Source of the DNA: Prevotella sp.
GTDB lineage: Bacteria > Bacteroidota > Bacteroidia > Bacteroidales > Bacteroidaceae
Direction: 5' to 3'
NCBI GenBank assembly: GCA_015060535.1
Contig: SUYH01000004.1
Span: forward strand, 124,001-188,000
DNA length: 64,000 bases
Shown: positions 8,689 to 18,470 of the stretch, in pieces
How the letters are laid out: each line of letters opens with the position of its first letter
Numbering within the stretch: the stretch's first letter is position 1
The notes under the pieces: model-generated
What the model saw: only the letters and a program-made list of their open reading frames with translations
Databases searched by the model: none
Told to the model about the DNA's origin: nothing
Program-made: the position numbers and the translations under genes

Positions 8689-10275
8689 ATGACTGCAAAA
8701 CAGACAATCGAGGCAGGTAAAGCCATCTTGGGAATCGAATTCGGTTCTACAAGAATCAAAGCCGTCCTCATCGACGAGGACAATAAGCCCATTGCTCAGG
8801 GCTCACACGAGTGGGAGAATCAGCTGGTAGACGGTCTGTGGACCTACTCTACCGAGGCTATTTGGTACGGACTCCAGGACTGCTACGCCGAGCTCCGCAA
8901 GGACGTTCAGAAGCAGTACGACTGCGAGATTGAATCGCTTGCCGCCATCGGCTTCAGCGCTATGATGCACGGCTACATGGCCTTCAACGATAAGCAGGAA
9001 ATTCTTGTTCCTTTCCGCACATGGCGTAACACCAACACCGGCAAGGCAGCTGCAGAGCTTTCTAAGCTCTTCAACTACAACATCCCCTTGCGTTGGAGCA
9101 TTTCTCACCTCTACCAATGCATTCTCGACAACGAGGAGCACGTCAGCGACATTAAGTACCTCACCACCCTGGCAGGCTACGTTCACTGGCAGGTAACTGG
9201 TCAGTTTGTTCTTGGTGTAGGTGATGCATCAGGTATGATTCCTGTCGATCCAAAGACCAAGACTTACGATGCCACCATGGTACAGAAATTCAATGAGCTC
9301 ATTGCTCCAAAGGGTTTCTCATGGAAGTTGCTCGACATTCTGCCAAAGTCGCTTAACGCTGGCGAGAGCGCAGGTTTCCTCACCCCCGAGGGTGCTAAGA
9401 AACTCGACGTTTCGGGCCACCTGAAGGCAGGTATCCCCGTATGTCCTCCTGAGGGCGACGCTGGCACAGGTATGGTTGCCACCAATGCCGTCAAGCAGCG
9501 CACAGGTAACGTTTCTGCCGGTACATCTTCGTTCTCAATGATTGTGCTCGAGAAGGAGCTCTCAAAGCCTTACGAGATGATTGACATGGTGACCACACCT
9601 GACGGAAGTCTTGTGGCTATGGTTCACTGTAACAACTGCACCAGCGACATCAACGCTTGGGTGGGATTGTTCAAGGAGTACCAGCAGCTGCTGGGTGTGC
9701 CCGTTGATATGAACGAGCTCTACGGCAAGCTGTTTAACAAGGCTCTCGAGGGCGATACCGACTGCGGTGGTCTGATGGCTTACAACTACGTCAGTGGTGA
9801 GCCTGTTACCGGTCTGGCTGAAGGTCGTCCGATGTTCGTCCGCTCGGCTGGCGACAAGTTCAATCTGGCTAACTTCATGCGTGCCCACCTCTATGGTGCT
9901 ATCGGTGTACTGAAGATAGGTAACGACATCTTGTTCAAGGAAGAGCAGATCAAGGTAGACCGCATCACGGGTCATGGTGGATATTTCAAGACCGCTGGTG
10001 TGGGGCAGCGCATGCTGGCTGCCGCCCTCAACTCTCCTATCTCTGTGATGGAGACGGCTGGCGAAGGTGGTGCTTGGGGTATTGCTCTGCTGGCTGCATA
10101 CCTTATTAATAATAAGGGACAGTCGCTGGCTGACTATCTGGAGCAGCAAGTCTTTGCTGGCAACACCGGAACGAGCATCGCTCCTACTGCCGAAGACGTA
10201 GCTGGATTCAACAAGTATATCGAGAACTACAAGCGCTGTCTCCCCATTGAGCAGGCTGCCGTTGAGAATAAGTAA
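8689..10275 (+). CDS. araB: Ribulokinase-type FGGY carbohydrate kinase
   Basis: A 528-residue ATP-dependent sugar kinase of the FGGY family, in the position of ribulokinase. The N-terminal phosphate-binding strand is [15 protein letters not shown] (about 14-28). Family motifs include [11 protein letters not shown], a sugar-site stretch [32 protein letters not shown] and a C-terminal GHGGYFKT and [14 protein letters not shown]. In this pathway it phosphorylates L-ribulose to L-ribulose 5-phosphate. It is 3 bp downstream of araA and 12 bp before the GH51 gene. A xylulokinase activity is possible from sequence alone; context favours AraB. Confidence 0.9.
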   Translation: MTAKQTIEAGKAILGIEFGSTRIKAVLIDEDNKPIAQGSHEWENQLVDGLWTYSTEAIWYGLQDCYAELRKDVQKQYDCEIESLAAIGFSAMMHGYMAFNDKQEILVPFRTWRNTNTGKAAAELSKLFNYNIPLRWSISHLYQCILDNEEHVSDIKYLTTLAGYVHWQVTGQFVLGVGDASGMIPVDPKTKTYDATMVQKFNELIAPKGFSWKLLDILPKSLNAGESAGFLTPEGAKKLDVSGHLKAGIPVCPPEGDAGTGMVATNAVKQRTGNVSAGTSSFSMIVLEKELSKPYEMIDMVTTPDGSLVAMVHCNNCTSDINAWVGLFKEYQQLLGVPVDMNELYGKLFNKALEGDTDCGGLMAYNYVSGEPVTGLAEGRPMFVRSAGDKFNLANFMRAHLYGAIGVLKIGNDILFKEEQIKVDRITGHGGYFKTAGVGQRMLAAALNSPISVMETAGEGGAWGIALLAAYLINNKGQSLADYLEQQVFAGNTGTSIAPTAEDVAGFNKYIENYKRCLPIEQAAVENK

Positions 10276-10287
10276 TCACAGACGACA

Positions 10288-11874
10288 ATGAAAAAACAGA
10301 TTCTGACAATCGTAGCCCTTTGGGGAACACTCTGTGCGTCAGCAGACAACGTAGTGGCAACACTACATGCTGATCAGGCAGGAGCAAAGATTAACAAAGA
10401 GATCTATGGCCAGTTTGCTGAACATCTGGGTTCGTGTATCTATGGTGGACTGTGGGTTGGCGAAGACTCCCCCATCCCCAACATCAACGGCTATCGTAAG
10501 GATGTCTTCGATGCATTGAAGGCACTCCAGATTCCCGTGCTGCGCTGGCCTGGTGGCTGCTTCGCCGACGAATATCACTGGCGCGACGGTATTGGTCCTC
10601 GTCAACTCCGTCCCTCAATGAAAAACAACAACTGGGGAGGAACCATTGAAGACAACTCTTTCGGCACCCATGAATTCCTGAACCTCTGTGAAATGCTTGG
10701 CTGCGAGCCCTATATCAGTGGCAATGTAGGCTCAGGCACCGTTGAGGAACTGGCTAAGTGGGTAGAATATATGACTTCAGAAAGTGGTACACCCATGGCT
10801 AAGTTGCGTAAGGAAAACGGACGCGAGAGACCTTGGAAGGTCAAGTATCTGGGTGTAGGCAACGAGTCATGGGGATGTGGTGGTAATATGCGTCCTGAAT
10901 ACTACAGCGACCTTTATCGCCGCTATTCCGTATATTGCCGTAACTACGATGGCAACAAGCTCTACAAGATTGCATCTGGTGCTAGCGATTACGATTACAA
11001 GTGGACAGAGGTCCTGATGGATCGTGTTGGTCGTCGCATGGATGGCGTCTCACTCCATTATTATACTTGTGCTGGTTGGAAAGGGTCCAAAGGGTCTGCT
11101 ACACAATTTGACAAAGATCAGTACTACTGGGCACTGGCTAAATGCTTGGAAATCGAAGAAGTCATCAAGAAACACAAAGCCATCATGGACGAGGCCGACC
11201 CTGAAAAGAAAATCGATCTGCTTGTTGACGAATGGGGCACATGGTGGGACGAAGAGCCTGGAACTATTCATGGACATCTGTATCAGCAGAATGCCCTGCG
11301 CGATGCCTTCGTGGCTTCTCTGTCACTCAACGTTTTCCATCGTCATACCGATCGTGTCAAGATGGCTAATATCGCTCAGATTGTCAACGTGCTGCAGTCG
11401 ATGATTCTCACCGATCAAAAAGGAACAGGCCACATGGTACTCACACCAACTTACCATGTTTTCCAAATGTACACTCCATTCCAAGAGGCTACTTTCCTGC
11501 CTATTGATTTGGAAAGTGAGAAGATGGATATCGCTAAGGCTTACTTCAAGGATCAGGCCACAGGCAAGAATGCCGGAACACGTCCTCTTCCCCTTCTCTC
11601 AGCCAGTGCGGCTAAGACTCAAGATGGAAGTATCGTCGTAGCACTTACCAATGTGTCACTCGACAAGAATGAGAAGATTGACATCCAGCTGGAAGGCTGC
11701 ACGGCAAAGACAGTAAGCGGTCGTATCCTGACATCAAAGAATGTTGCTGACTATAACGACTTCGAGCATCCTAACGTAGTGGCTCCACGCGAATTCAAGG
11801 ATGCCAAGCTGAAGAAAGGCACGCTGAGTGTCAAACTGCCAGCTAAGAGTATCGTGGTGCTGACATTGAAGTAA
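10288..11874 (+). CDS. Alpha-L-arabinofuranosidase, glycoside hydrolase family 51
   Basis: An exported GH51 enzyme that releases terminal L-arabinofuranose from arabinan, arabinoxylan or oligosaccharides. A signal peptide (residues 1-19, cleavage near ASA-D) precedes the (beta/alpha)8 domain. The acid/base glutamate is Glu193 in GVGNESWG and the nucleophile is Glu315 in [27 protein letters not shown] (about 86-103) is the conserved substrate-site strand. A C-terminal beta-sandwich follows from about residue 390. It is the last gene of the arabinose operon, so the operon both frees and consumes the sugar. A terminator follows directly. Confidence 0.95.
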   Translation: MKKQILTIVALWGTLCASADNVVATLHADQAGAKINKEIYGQFAEHLGSCIYGGLWVGEDSPIPNINGYRKDVFDALKALQIPVLRWPGGCFADEYHWRDGIGPRQLRPSMKNNNWGGTIEDNSFGTHEFLNLCEMLGCEPYISGNVGSGTVEELAKWVEYMTSESGTPMAKLRKENGRERPWKVKYLGVGNESWGCGGNMRPEYYSDLYRRYSVYCRNYDGNKLYKIASGASDYDYKWTEVLMDRVGRRMDGVSLHYYTCAGWKGSKGSATQFDKDQYYWALAKCLEIEEVIKKHKAIMDEADPEKKIDLLVDEWGTWWDEEPGTIHGHLYQQNALRDAFVASLSLNVFHRHTDRVKMANIAQIVNVLQSMILTDQKGTGHMVLTPTYHVFQMYTPFQEATFLPIDLESEKMDIAKAYFKDQATGKNAGTRPLPLLSASAAKTQDGSIVVALTNVSLDKNEKIDIQLEGCTAKTVSGRILTSKNVADYNDFEHPNVVAPREFKDAKLKKGTLSVKLPAKSIVVLTLK

Positions 11875-11895
11875 ACAACGTCATAGCCTATATAT

Positions 11896-11936
11896 GAAAG
11901 CCGACTGTTTCGTAAGGAATAGCCGGCTTTCTTTTT
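11896..11936 (+). terminator. Terminator of the arabinose operon
   Basis: The stem GAAAGCCG...CGGCTTTC, with a further short pairing near the loop, is followed by TTTTT. It lies 20 bp after the GH51 stop codon. Confidence 0.85.
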
Positions 11937-12050
11937 GCTGATATATTGTTTCCGCACACATATTTACTGCATATTATTGTCATTTTCTCTTGATTTATAT
12001 CAATTAAATGACAAAACGTAAGCGTTTGCGTGATTTTTCTTTCAAAATGT

Positions 12051-12081
12051 TTTGTTTTTATTAGTTTTTGATGTAATTTTG
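12051..12081 (+). promoter_or_regulatory. gdhA promoter
   Basis: TTTG at 12051-12054 and TAATTTTG at 12074-12081 are 19 bp apart, an exact match to the Bacteroidetes sigma-ABfr promoter. Transcription should start near 12087, about 50 bp before the gdhA ATG. Confidence 0.85.
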
Positions 12082-12135
12082 TACCCAGAAAAAGAAAACA
12101 GTTAATAGTATAACACTTTAAAAAGTAAAAAGATT

Positions 12136-13473
12136 ATGAATGCAGCACAAGTTGTAGAACAGTTGAAGCAACGCTTCCCCAATGAGCCGGAGTACATCCA
12201 GGCCGTTAGTCAGGTTCTTCCTACCATCGAAGAAGAGTACAACAAGCACCCCGAGTTTGAAAAGGCCAATCTGATTGAGCGCCTTTGCATCCCCGATCGT
12301 GTTTGCGAGTTCCGTATCACTTGGACTGATGACAAGGGTAACGTACAGACCAACATGGGTTATCGTATCCAGCACAACAATGCTATTGGCCCGTACAAAG
12401 GAGGTCTTCGCTATCACAAGAGCGTTAACCTGGGTATCCTGAAGTTCCTGGCTTTCGAGCAGACTTTCAAGAACTCTCTGACAACTCTGCCTATGGGTGG
12501 TGCCAAGGGTGGTTCTGACTTCTCGCCCCGTGGCAAGAGCGACGCTGAGGTGATGCGTTTCTGCCAGGCATTCATGAACGAGCTCTATCGCGTCATCGGT
12601 CCTGATGAGGACGTACCCGCTGGTGATATCGGCGTAGGCGGACGTGAGGTAGGCTATCTCTTCGGACAGTATAAGAAGCTCACCCACCAGTTCCAGGGCG
12701 TACTGACAGGTAAGGGTCTCTCCTTCGGCGGTTCTCTCATCCGTCCTGAGGCTACTGGTTATGGCTGTGTATATTTCCTCACCTCGATGCTCGCTACCCG
12801 TGGTATCGAACTGAAGGGCAAGAAGGTACTGATCTCAGGTTCTGGTAACGTGGCTCAGTACGCAACAGAGAAGTGCATCCAGCTGGGTGCTATCCCCTTG
12901 ACACTCTCTGACTCAGACGGTTACATCTACGATCCAGACGGTATCGACGAGGCTAAGCTCGCTTATGTGAAGGAGCTGAAGAACGTGGAGCGCGGACGTA
13001 TCAAGGAGTATGCTGAAGAGTATCCTAACGCTGTATATCACGCTGGTGAGCGCCCCTGGCACGAGAAGGCCGACATCGCTCTGCCTTGCGCTACCCAGAA
13101 CGAGATCAACGGCGAGCAGGCTCAGGCCTTGATTGACAACGGTGTGATCGCCGTAGCCGAGGGTGCCAACATGCCTTCACTGCCCGAGGCCATCAAGATT
13201 TTCCAGGATGCCAAGATTCTGTATGCTCCTGGTAAGGCTTCTAACGCTGGTGGTGTGTCAGTATCAGGTCTTGAGATGTCACAGAACTCAGAGCGTCTGA
13301 GCTGGACTGCTAAGGAGGTTGATGACTACCTGAAGCGCATCATGAACGATATCCACGAGAACTGCGTGAAGTACGGTACTCAGGCTGATGGTTACATCAA
13401 CTATGTAAAGGGTGCTAACGTAGCCGGTTTCATGAAGGTTGCCAATGCAATGATGGCTCAGGGAATCGTATAA
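12136..13473 (+). CDS. gdhA: Glutamate dehydrogenase (probably NADP-specific)
   Basis: A cytosolic hexameric enzyme that makes glutamate from 2-oxoglutarate and ammonia, the main ammonia-assimilation route in many Bacteroidales. The catalytic lysine sits in LPMGGAKGGSDF (Lys124). Other markers are NMGYRIQHNNAIGPYKGGLR (about 73-92), the PAGDIGVGGREVGYLFGQY segment and the dinucleotide-binding GSGNVAQYA (about 236-244). The 445-residue length is normal. It is a single-gene unit with its own promoter and terminator. Cofactor preference is inferred from the small 50-kDa class. Confidence 0.95.
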   Translation: MNAAQVVEQLKQRFPNEPEYIQAVSQVLPTIEEEYNKHPEFEKANLIERLCIPDRVCEFRITWTDDKGNVQTNMGYRIQHNNAIGPYKGGLRYHKSVNLGILKFLAFEQTFKNSLTTLPMGGAKGGSDFSPRGKSDAEVMRFCQAFMNELYRVIGPDEDVPAGDIGVGGREVGYLFGQYKKLTHQFQGVLTGKGLSFGGSLIRPEATGYGCVYFLTSMLATRGIELKGKKVLISGSGNVAQYATEKCIQLGAIPLTLSDSDGYIYDPDGIDEAKLAYVKELKNVERGRIKEYAEEYPNAVYHAGERPWHEKADIALPCATQNEINGEQAQALIDNGVIAVAEGANMPSLPEAIKIFQDAKILYAPGKASNAGGVSVSGLEMSQNSERLSWTAKEVDDYLKRIMNDIHENCVKYGTQADGYINYVKGANVAGFMKVANAMMAQGIV

Positions 13474-13501
13474 GCCAACACAAAACACAATTATAACACA
13501 G

Positions 13502-13538
13502 AAGGTGCGATTTTCTTTCAAGGAATCGCACCTTTCTC
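13502..13538 (+). terminator. gdhA terminator
   Basis: A perfect 11-bp stem (AAGGTGCGATT at 13502-13512 with its complement at 13524-13534) with an 11-nt loop is followed by a short T-containing run. Confidence 0.8.
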
Positions 13539-13550
13539 ATATCTTTTTTG

Positions 13551-13558
13551 TAATTTTG
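13551..13558 (+). promoter_or_regulatory. Probable serS-operon promoter (-7 box)
   Basis: TAATTTTG at 13551-13558 lies 28 bp before the serS ATG. I do not see a clear TTTG at the usual distance; the expected -33 position falls at the gdhA terminator. Confidence 0.55.
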
Positions 13559-13586
13559 CAAGCAAAATTCAAAAAACAAGATAATT

Positions 13587-14906
13587 ATGCTTACACTAAA
13601 ACTCATTACTGAGGAGACTGACCGCGTGATTCGCGGATTGGAGAAGAAACATTTCAAGGGTGCCCGTGAGGCTATTGACGAAGTATTGGCTGTCGACAAG
13701 AAGCGTCGTGAGGCCCAGCAACAGTTGGACAAGAATCTGAGTGATGCCAAGAAGATGGCAGCACAGATTGGTGGTCTGATGAAGGAAGGAAAGAAAGACG
13801 AGGCTGAAGCCATCAAGGCTCAAGTTTCGCAGATGAAGGAGACGAACAAGCAGTTGGAGCAGCAGATGAACGATGCTCAGGACGAGATGACGCGTCTGCT
13901 CTGCCAGATTCCTAATATCCCCTACGACGAAGTTCCTGAGGGTGCTGCCGCTGAGGACAACCACGTGGTGAAGTCGAACCTGAAGGAGTGTGGTCCTAAC
14001 GATACCGTAGGCAACTGGGACGTCAACCCTTCGCTGGGTATTGCCAATCCCCTGCCCCACTGGGAGCTCGCTAAGAAATACAACCTCATCGATTTCGATC
14101 TGGGTGTGAAGATTACAGGTGCTGGTTTCCCCGTCTATATCGGTAAGGGTGCTCAGCTGCAGCGTGCACTTATTAATTTCTTCCTGGCAGAGGCTGCCAA
14201 GAGTGGCTATACAGAGATCATGCCTCCTACAGTAGTCAATGCAGCTTCAGGTTATGGTACAGGTCAGCTGCCCGACAAGGAAGGTCAGATGTACCACTGC
14301 GAGGTAGACGACTTCTATCTCATCCCCACTGCTGAGGTTCCCGTTACCAATATCTATCGCGACGTCATTCTCGACGAGTCTCAGTTGCCTATCAAGAACT
14401 GCGCCTATACGGAGTGTTTCCGTCGTGAGGCAGGAAGCTATGGTAAGGATGTTCGTGGTCTGAACCGTCTGCACGAGTTCTCGAAGATTGAGATAGTACG
14501 CATCGACAAGCCCGAACACTCGAAGGAGAGCCACAAGGAGATGCTGGAGCACGTAGAGGGTCTGCTGAAGAAACTCGAACTGCCCTACCGCATCCTGTTG
14601 CTTTGCGGTGGCGACCAGTCGTTCACCTCATCTATCTGCTACGACTTCGAGGTTTATTCTGAGGCTCAGGGTCGCTGGCTCGAGGTATCATCGGTATCCA
14701 ATTTCGACACCTATCAGGCTAATCGTCTGAAGTGTCGCTATCGTCGTGCTGACAACAAGAAGACTGAGCTCTGCCACACGCTGAACGGATCAGCCCTGGC
14801 TCTGCCCCGTATCGTGGCAGCACTGTTGGAGAACAACCAGACGGAGAACGGCATCCGCATTCCTCGTGCTCTCGTGCCTTACACCGGATTTGAAATCATC
14901 GACTAA
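13587..14906 (+). CDS. serS: Seryl-tRNA synthetase
   Basis: A class II aminoacyl-tRNA synthetase charging tRNA-Ser. The N-terminal coiled-coil arm (about 30-105, rich in K, E and Q) is followed by the catalytic core with motif 2-like CFRREAGSYGKDVRGLNRLHEFSK (key residues RREAGS and RLHEFSK) and a motif 3 region NGSALALPRIVAALLE near the end. The length of 439 is a little above the usual 425. It is 12 bp upstream of the Nfn-like gene, so the two probably share a transcript. Confidence 0.97.
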   Translation: MLTLKLITEETDRVIRGLEKKHFKGAREAIDEVLAVDKKRREAQQQLDKNLSDAKKMAAQIGGLMKEGKKDEAEAIKAQVSQMKETNKQLEQQMNDAQDEMTRLLCQIPNIPYDEVPEGAAAEDNHVVKSNLKECGPNDTVGNWDVNPSLGIANPLPHWELAKKYNLIDFDLGVKITGAGFPVYIGKGAQLQRALINFFLAEAAKSGYTEIMPPTVVNAASGYGTGQLPDKEGQMYHCEVDDFYLIPTAEVPVTNIYRDVILDESQLPIKNCAYTECFRREAGSYGKDVRGLNRLHEFSKIEIVRIDKPEHSKESHKEMLEHVEGLLKKLELPYRILLLCGGDQSFTSSICYDFEVYSEAQGRWLEVSSVSNFDTYQANRLKCRYRRADNKKTELCHTLNGSALALPRIVAALLENNQTENGIRIPRALVPYTGFEIID

Positions 14907-14918
14907 ACTAAACCACAA

Positions 14919-17273
14919 ATGAATAAAATCATAAGAAAAGAACAATTCTCTGAAAAGGTTTTCCTTTTCGAGATGGAAGCACCGCTGATTGCCAAGAGCC
15001 GTAAGGCTGGCAACTTCGTCATCGTACGTGTTGACAAAAAAGGTGAGCGTATGCCGCTGACCATCGCTGGTGCTGACATTGAGAAAGGTACTATCACACT
15101 GGTCGTCCAGATGGTAGGCCTCTCGTCAAAGAAACTATGTGCACTGAACGAGGGCGACTATGTTGCTGACATCGTAGGTCCTCTGGGCAACCCCACCCGC
15201 ATCGAGAACTACGGCACGGTGGTATGTGCTGGTGGTGGTCTGGGTGTTGCTCCCATGCTGCCTATCATCCAGGCGCTGAAGGCTAAGGGTAACCGTGTAC
15301 TCTCCGTAATGGCTGGTCGCTCGAAGGATCTGATTATTCTTGAGGATAAGGTCCGTGAATCGTCTGACGAGGTTATCATCATGACTGACGATGGCTCTTA
15401 TGGCGAGAAAGGCGTTGTTACCGTAGGTATCGAGAAATTCATAGAACAGGAGCATGTCGACCAGATCTTTGCCATCGGCCCTCCCATCATGATGAAGTTC
15501 TCTAACCTCACCGCTCAGAAACATAACATCCCTTGTGAAGTATCGCTGAATACCATTATGGTCGATGGTACGGGGATGTGTGGTGCCTGTCGCCTGACGA
15601 TTGGTGGCAAGACGAAGTTCGTCTGCATCGATGGTCCTGAGTTTGATGGTGCATTGGTCGACTGGGACGAGATGTTCAAGCGCATGAACACCTTCAAGCG
15701 CGAGGAACAGGAAGAGCTCGCCCACTACGAGGAACACCTCTGTTCCGTAGGCAGCGACAGTGTCGCTGTCAGCAACACTACCGATATCGTCATGGACGAC
15801 GACCCGACAAACGATACCATCGAGGTGCTGACCGACCGCAATGCCACTTGGCGTGACGAGCTCCGCAAGAGCATGAAACCCAAGGAGCGTACTGCTATCG
15901 AGCGTGTGAAAATGCCTGAGCTCGATCCCGTTTATCGTGCTACTACCCGTACAGAGGAGGTTAACATCGGACTGACCAAGGAGATGGCTATGACGGAGGC
16001 CAAGCGTTGTCTCGACTGCGCAAAGCCTACCTGTGTAGAGGGTTGTCCTGTCAACATCAATATTCCTTCGTTCATCAAGAATATCGAGCGTGGACAGTTC
16101 CTGGCTGCCGCCAAGGTACTGAAAGATACTTCTGCACTGCCCGCTGTTTGCGGACGTGTTTGTCCTCAGGAGAAGCAGTGCGAGAGCAAGTGTATCCATC
16201 TGAAGATGAATGAACCCGCTGTTGCAATAGGTTATCTGGAGCGTTTCGCTGCCGACTTCGAACGCGAGAGCGGAAACATCTCACTGCCTGAGATTGCACC
16301 AGCCAACGGCATTAAGATTGCTGTCGTAGGTTCTGGTCCTGCCGGACTGTCATTCGCAGGCGATATGGTGAAGAAGGGCTACGACGTCTATGTCTTCGAG
16401 GCACTGCACGAGATTGGTGGTGTGCTGAAGTATGGTATCCCTGAGTTCCGTCTGCCCAATAAGATTGTCGACGTTGAGATTGAGAACCTCGCCAAGATGG
16501 GTGTTCACTTCCAAACTGACGTCATCGTAGGTAAGACCATCAGCGTAGAACAACTGGAGGCACAAGGCTTCAAGGGCATCTTCGTTGGCTCTGGTGCCGG
16601 TCTGCCTAACTTCATGGGTATTCCTGGTGAGAACGCTATCAACATCATGTCGTCTAACGAATACCTCACTCGTGTCAACCTGATGGATGCGGCTAATCCG
16701 ACTACCGATACTCCTATCAACCTGGGTAAGAACGTGCTTGTCGTAGGTGGTGGTAATACCGCTATGGACTCTTGTCGTACAGCCAAGCGTCTGGGTGGCA
16801 AAGTGACACTCGTCTACCGTCGTTCGGAACAGGAGATGCCTGCTCGTTTGGAGGAGGTGAAGCACGCCAAGGAGGAAGGTATCGACTTCCTGACGCTCCA
16901 CAATCCTATCGAGTATATTGCTGACGAGAATGGTGCCGTCAAGGCTGCTGTTCTGCAGGTGATGGAATTAGGTGAGCCTGATGCTTCAGGTCGTCGCAGT
17001 CCTGTTCCCGTTGAGGGCAAGACCGTAACTCTCGATGTCGATCAGGTTATCGTGGCTGTCGGTGTATCTCCCAACCCACTTGTTCCCAAGTCTATCGAGG
17101 GATTGGAGCTGGGTCGCAAGAATACCATCGTAGTCAGCGAGGGCATGCAGTCAGCTCGTGCTGAGATTTTTGCTGGTGGCGACATCGTACGCGGTGGTGC
17201 TACCGTAATCCTCGCTATGGGCGATGGTCGTCGTGCTGCTCAGCACATGGATGAATATCTGCAGAAGAAATGA
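14919..17273 (+). CDS. Fused NfnA/NfnB-like flavoprotein (ferredoxin-NADP reductase/glutamate synthase-like)
   Basis: A 784-residue fusion. The N-terminal part (about 1-285) is a ferredoxin-reductase-like FAD/NAD module as in PyrK or NfnA, with the cysteine cluster GMCGACRLT for a [2Fe-2S] centre. The C-terminal part (about 330-784) is like the GltD small subunit or NfnB: cysteine-rich CLDCAKPTCVEGCP and VCGRVCPQEKQCESKC for [4Fe-4S] clusters, then two dinucleotide folds (VVGSGPAGLSFAG and VVGGGNTAMDSC). In clostridia the two halves are separate subunits of an electron-bifurcating transhydrogenase. The fused form likely balances NADH, NADPH and ferredoxin. It overlaps the next gene by 4 bp. 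Confidence 0.88.
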   Translation: MNKIIRKEQFSEKVFLFEMEAPLIAKSRKAGNFVIVRVDKKGERMPLTIAGADIEKGTITLVVQMVGLSSKKLCALNEGDYVADIVGPLGNPTRIENYGTVVCAGGGLGVAPMLPIIQALKAKGNRVLSVMAGRSKDLIILEDKVRESSDEVIIMTDDGSYGEKGVVTVGIEKFIEQEHVDQIFAIGPPIMMKFSNLTAQKHNIPCEVSLNTIMVDGTGMCGACRLTIGGKTKFVCIDGPEFDGALVDWDEMFKRMNTFKREEQEELAHYEEHLCSVGSDSVAVSNTTDIVMDDDPTNDTIEVLTDRNATWRDELRKSMKPKERTAIERVKMPELDPVYRATTRTEEVNIGLTKEMAMTEAKRCLDCAKPTCVEGCPVNINIPSFIKNIERGQFLAAAKVLKDTSALPAVCGRVCPQEKQCESKCIHLKMNEPAVAIGYLERFAADFERESGNISLPEIAPANGIKIAVVGSGPAGLSFAGDMVKKGYDVYVFEALHEIGGVLKYGIPEFRLPNKIVDVEIENLAKMGVHFQTDVIVGKTISVEQLEAQGFKGIFVGSGAGLPNFMGIPGENAINIMSSNEYLTRVNLMDAANPTTDTPINLGKNVLVVGGGNTAMDSCRTAKRLGGKVTLVYRRSEQEMPARLEEVKHAKEEGIDFLTLHNPIEYIADENGAVKAAVLQVMELGEPDASGRRSPVPVEGKTVTLDVDQVIVAVGVSPNPLVPKSIEGLELGRKNTIVVSEGMQSARAEIFAGGDIVRGGATVILAMGDGRRAAQHMDEYLQKK

Positions 17274-17638
17274 ACGGTCTTTATACCATCATATTGCTCA
17301 TACTAAGCAACGTCTTCATGACGCTCGCTTGGTATGGGCATTTAAAATTACAGGAGACGGGCACGTCGAGCAATTGGCCACTCATCGGTGTCATTGCTTT
17401 TTCGTGGATGATAGCCTTCTTCGAGTATTGCTGCCAGGTTCCTGCCAATCGAATTGGATTCGTCGAGAACGGTGGTCCCTTCAACCTCATTCAGCTGAAG
17501 GTCATCCAGGAGTGTATCTCGCTGGCCGTCTTCTGCGTGATTGCCAACATCTTGTTCCAAGGCACCCATCTGCACTGGAATCATATTCTAGCTTTTGTTC
17601 TCATCATATGTGCCGTTTATTTAGTTTTTATGAAATAA
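17270..17638 (+). CDS. DUF486-type small membrane protein (DMT-like)
   Basis: A 122-residue inner-membrane protein with four hydrophobic helices, resembling half-size members of the drug/metabolite transporter superfamily (DUF486). The NWPLIGVIAFSWMIAFFEYC and QVPANRIGF segments are typical of that family. The start overlaps the preceding stop (ATGA), and the stop codon is immediately followed by the ttcA ATG, so translation of the three genes is coupled. No substrate is known. Confidence 0.8.
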   Translation: MNGLYTIILLILSNVFMTLAWYGHLKLQETGTSSNWPLIGVIAFSWMIAFFEYCCQVPANRIGFVENGGPFNLIQLKVIQECISLAVFCVIANILFQGTHLHWNHILAFVLIICAVYLVFMK

Positions 17639-18382
17639 ATGACGCTTGACGAACGACTTTGGAAGACTTTCAACAAGGCGTTGGGACAATACCAACTAAT
17701 CGACGAGGACGACCACATCCTCGTCGGCTTGTCAGGTGGCAAAGACTCGCTCCTTCTGACCGAACTGCTGGCTCGCCGTTCTAAGGTTCATGTCCCCCAC
17801 TTCCGCGTCTCAGCCCTTCATGTCCGCATGGAGAATATCCATTACGAAACAGATACCACCTATCTCCAATCGTTTTGCGATGAACATGACATCCCCCTAC
17901 ATGTAATAACCACGTCCTTCCAAAGTAATCATACCTCTCACTTCTCATCTCTCAGTTCTCATCTAAAAGAAAAGCCTGCTTGCTTCCTCTGCTCCTGGCA
18001 ACGTCGCAAACAACTGTTCAATCTGGCGCAAGAGTTAGGCTGCACCAAGATAGCGCTAGGCCATCATCAGGACGACATCATCCATACCGCACTGATGAAC
18101 CTCACCTTCCAAGGCCATCTCTCTACCATGCCCGTCAAGCTCCGTATGCGCAAGATGCCCCTCACCATTATCCGTCCGCTGGCTCTCTGTCTGGAAGCCG
18201 ATATACGTCAATACGCCTCTGAGCATCACTATGAGAAACAACTCAAACAGTGCCCTTATGAGCATGAGACCAATCGTACTGCTGTCGTCGACCTGTTCCG
18301 ACAGATGCAACAGTTGAATCCAGAGGCTCGTCAAAGCATCTGGAACGCATTAGAGGCAGACAAAAAGCTGATAGAATATTAA
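17639..18382 (+). CDS. ttcA: TtcA-like tRNA 2-thiocytidine (PP-loop) enzyme
   Basis: A PP-loop ATPase of the TtcA/TilS group, 247 residues. The P-loop is GLSGGKDSLLL (about 30-40). A CFLC pair (about 115-118) and a later Cys in QCPYEH fit the three cysteines that hold the [4Fe-4S] cluster of TtcA, which thiolates C32 of some tRNAs. GHHQDDIIHTALMN is the second family motif. A Ser/His-rich insert before CFLC (bases about 17930-17970) is built from tandem TCTCA-type repeats and looks like a recent expansion. The gene starts on the base after the previous stop. Confidence 0.82.
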   Translation: MTLDERLWKTFNKALGQYQLIDEDDHILVGLSGGKDSLLLTELLARRSKVHVPHFRVSALHVRMENIHYETDTTYLQSFCDEHDIPLHVITTSFQSNHTSHFSSLSSHLKEKPACFLCSWQRRKQLFNLAQELGCTKIALGHHQDDIIHTALMNLTFQGHLSTMPVKLRMRKMPLTIIRPLALCLEADIRQYASEHHYEKQLKQCPYEHETNRTAVVDLFRQMQQLNPEARQSIWNALEADKKLIEY

Positions 18383-18387
18383 ATATC

Positions 18388-18430
18388 ATTAATTGTCAAT
18401 TGTCAATTATCCATTATCAATTATTTATTC
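18388..18430. repeat. AATTGTCAATTATC-type intergenic repeat
   Basis: The gap after ttcA holds overlapping copies of ATTGTCA and ATTATC. A related cluster lies at 56047-56085 between ilvC and suhB, so this is a dispersed low-complexity repeat of the genome. Confidence 0.6.
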
Positions 18431-18431
18431 G

Positions 18432-18439
18432 TATCTTTG
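18432..18439 (+). promoter_or_regulatory. Promoter (-7 box) of the phosphorylase-mnmE operon
   Basis: TATCTTTG at 18432-18439 lies 31 bp before the ATG. The -33 region falls in the AT-rich repeat and has no clear TTTG. AAGGAG at 18459-18464 is a good ribosome binding site. Confidence 0.65.
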
Positions 18440-18470
18440 CCTTATCAAGTAAATTATAAGGAGTAATACT

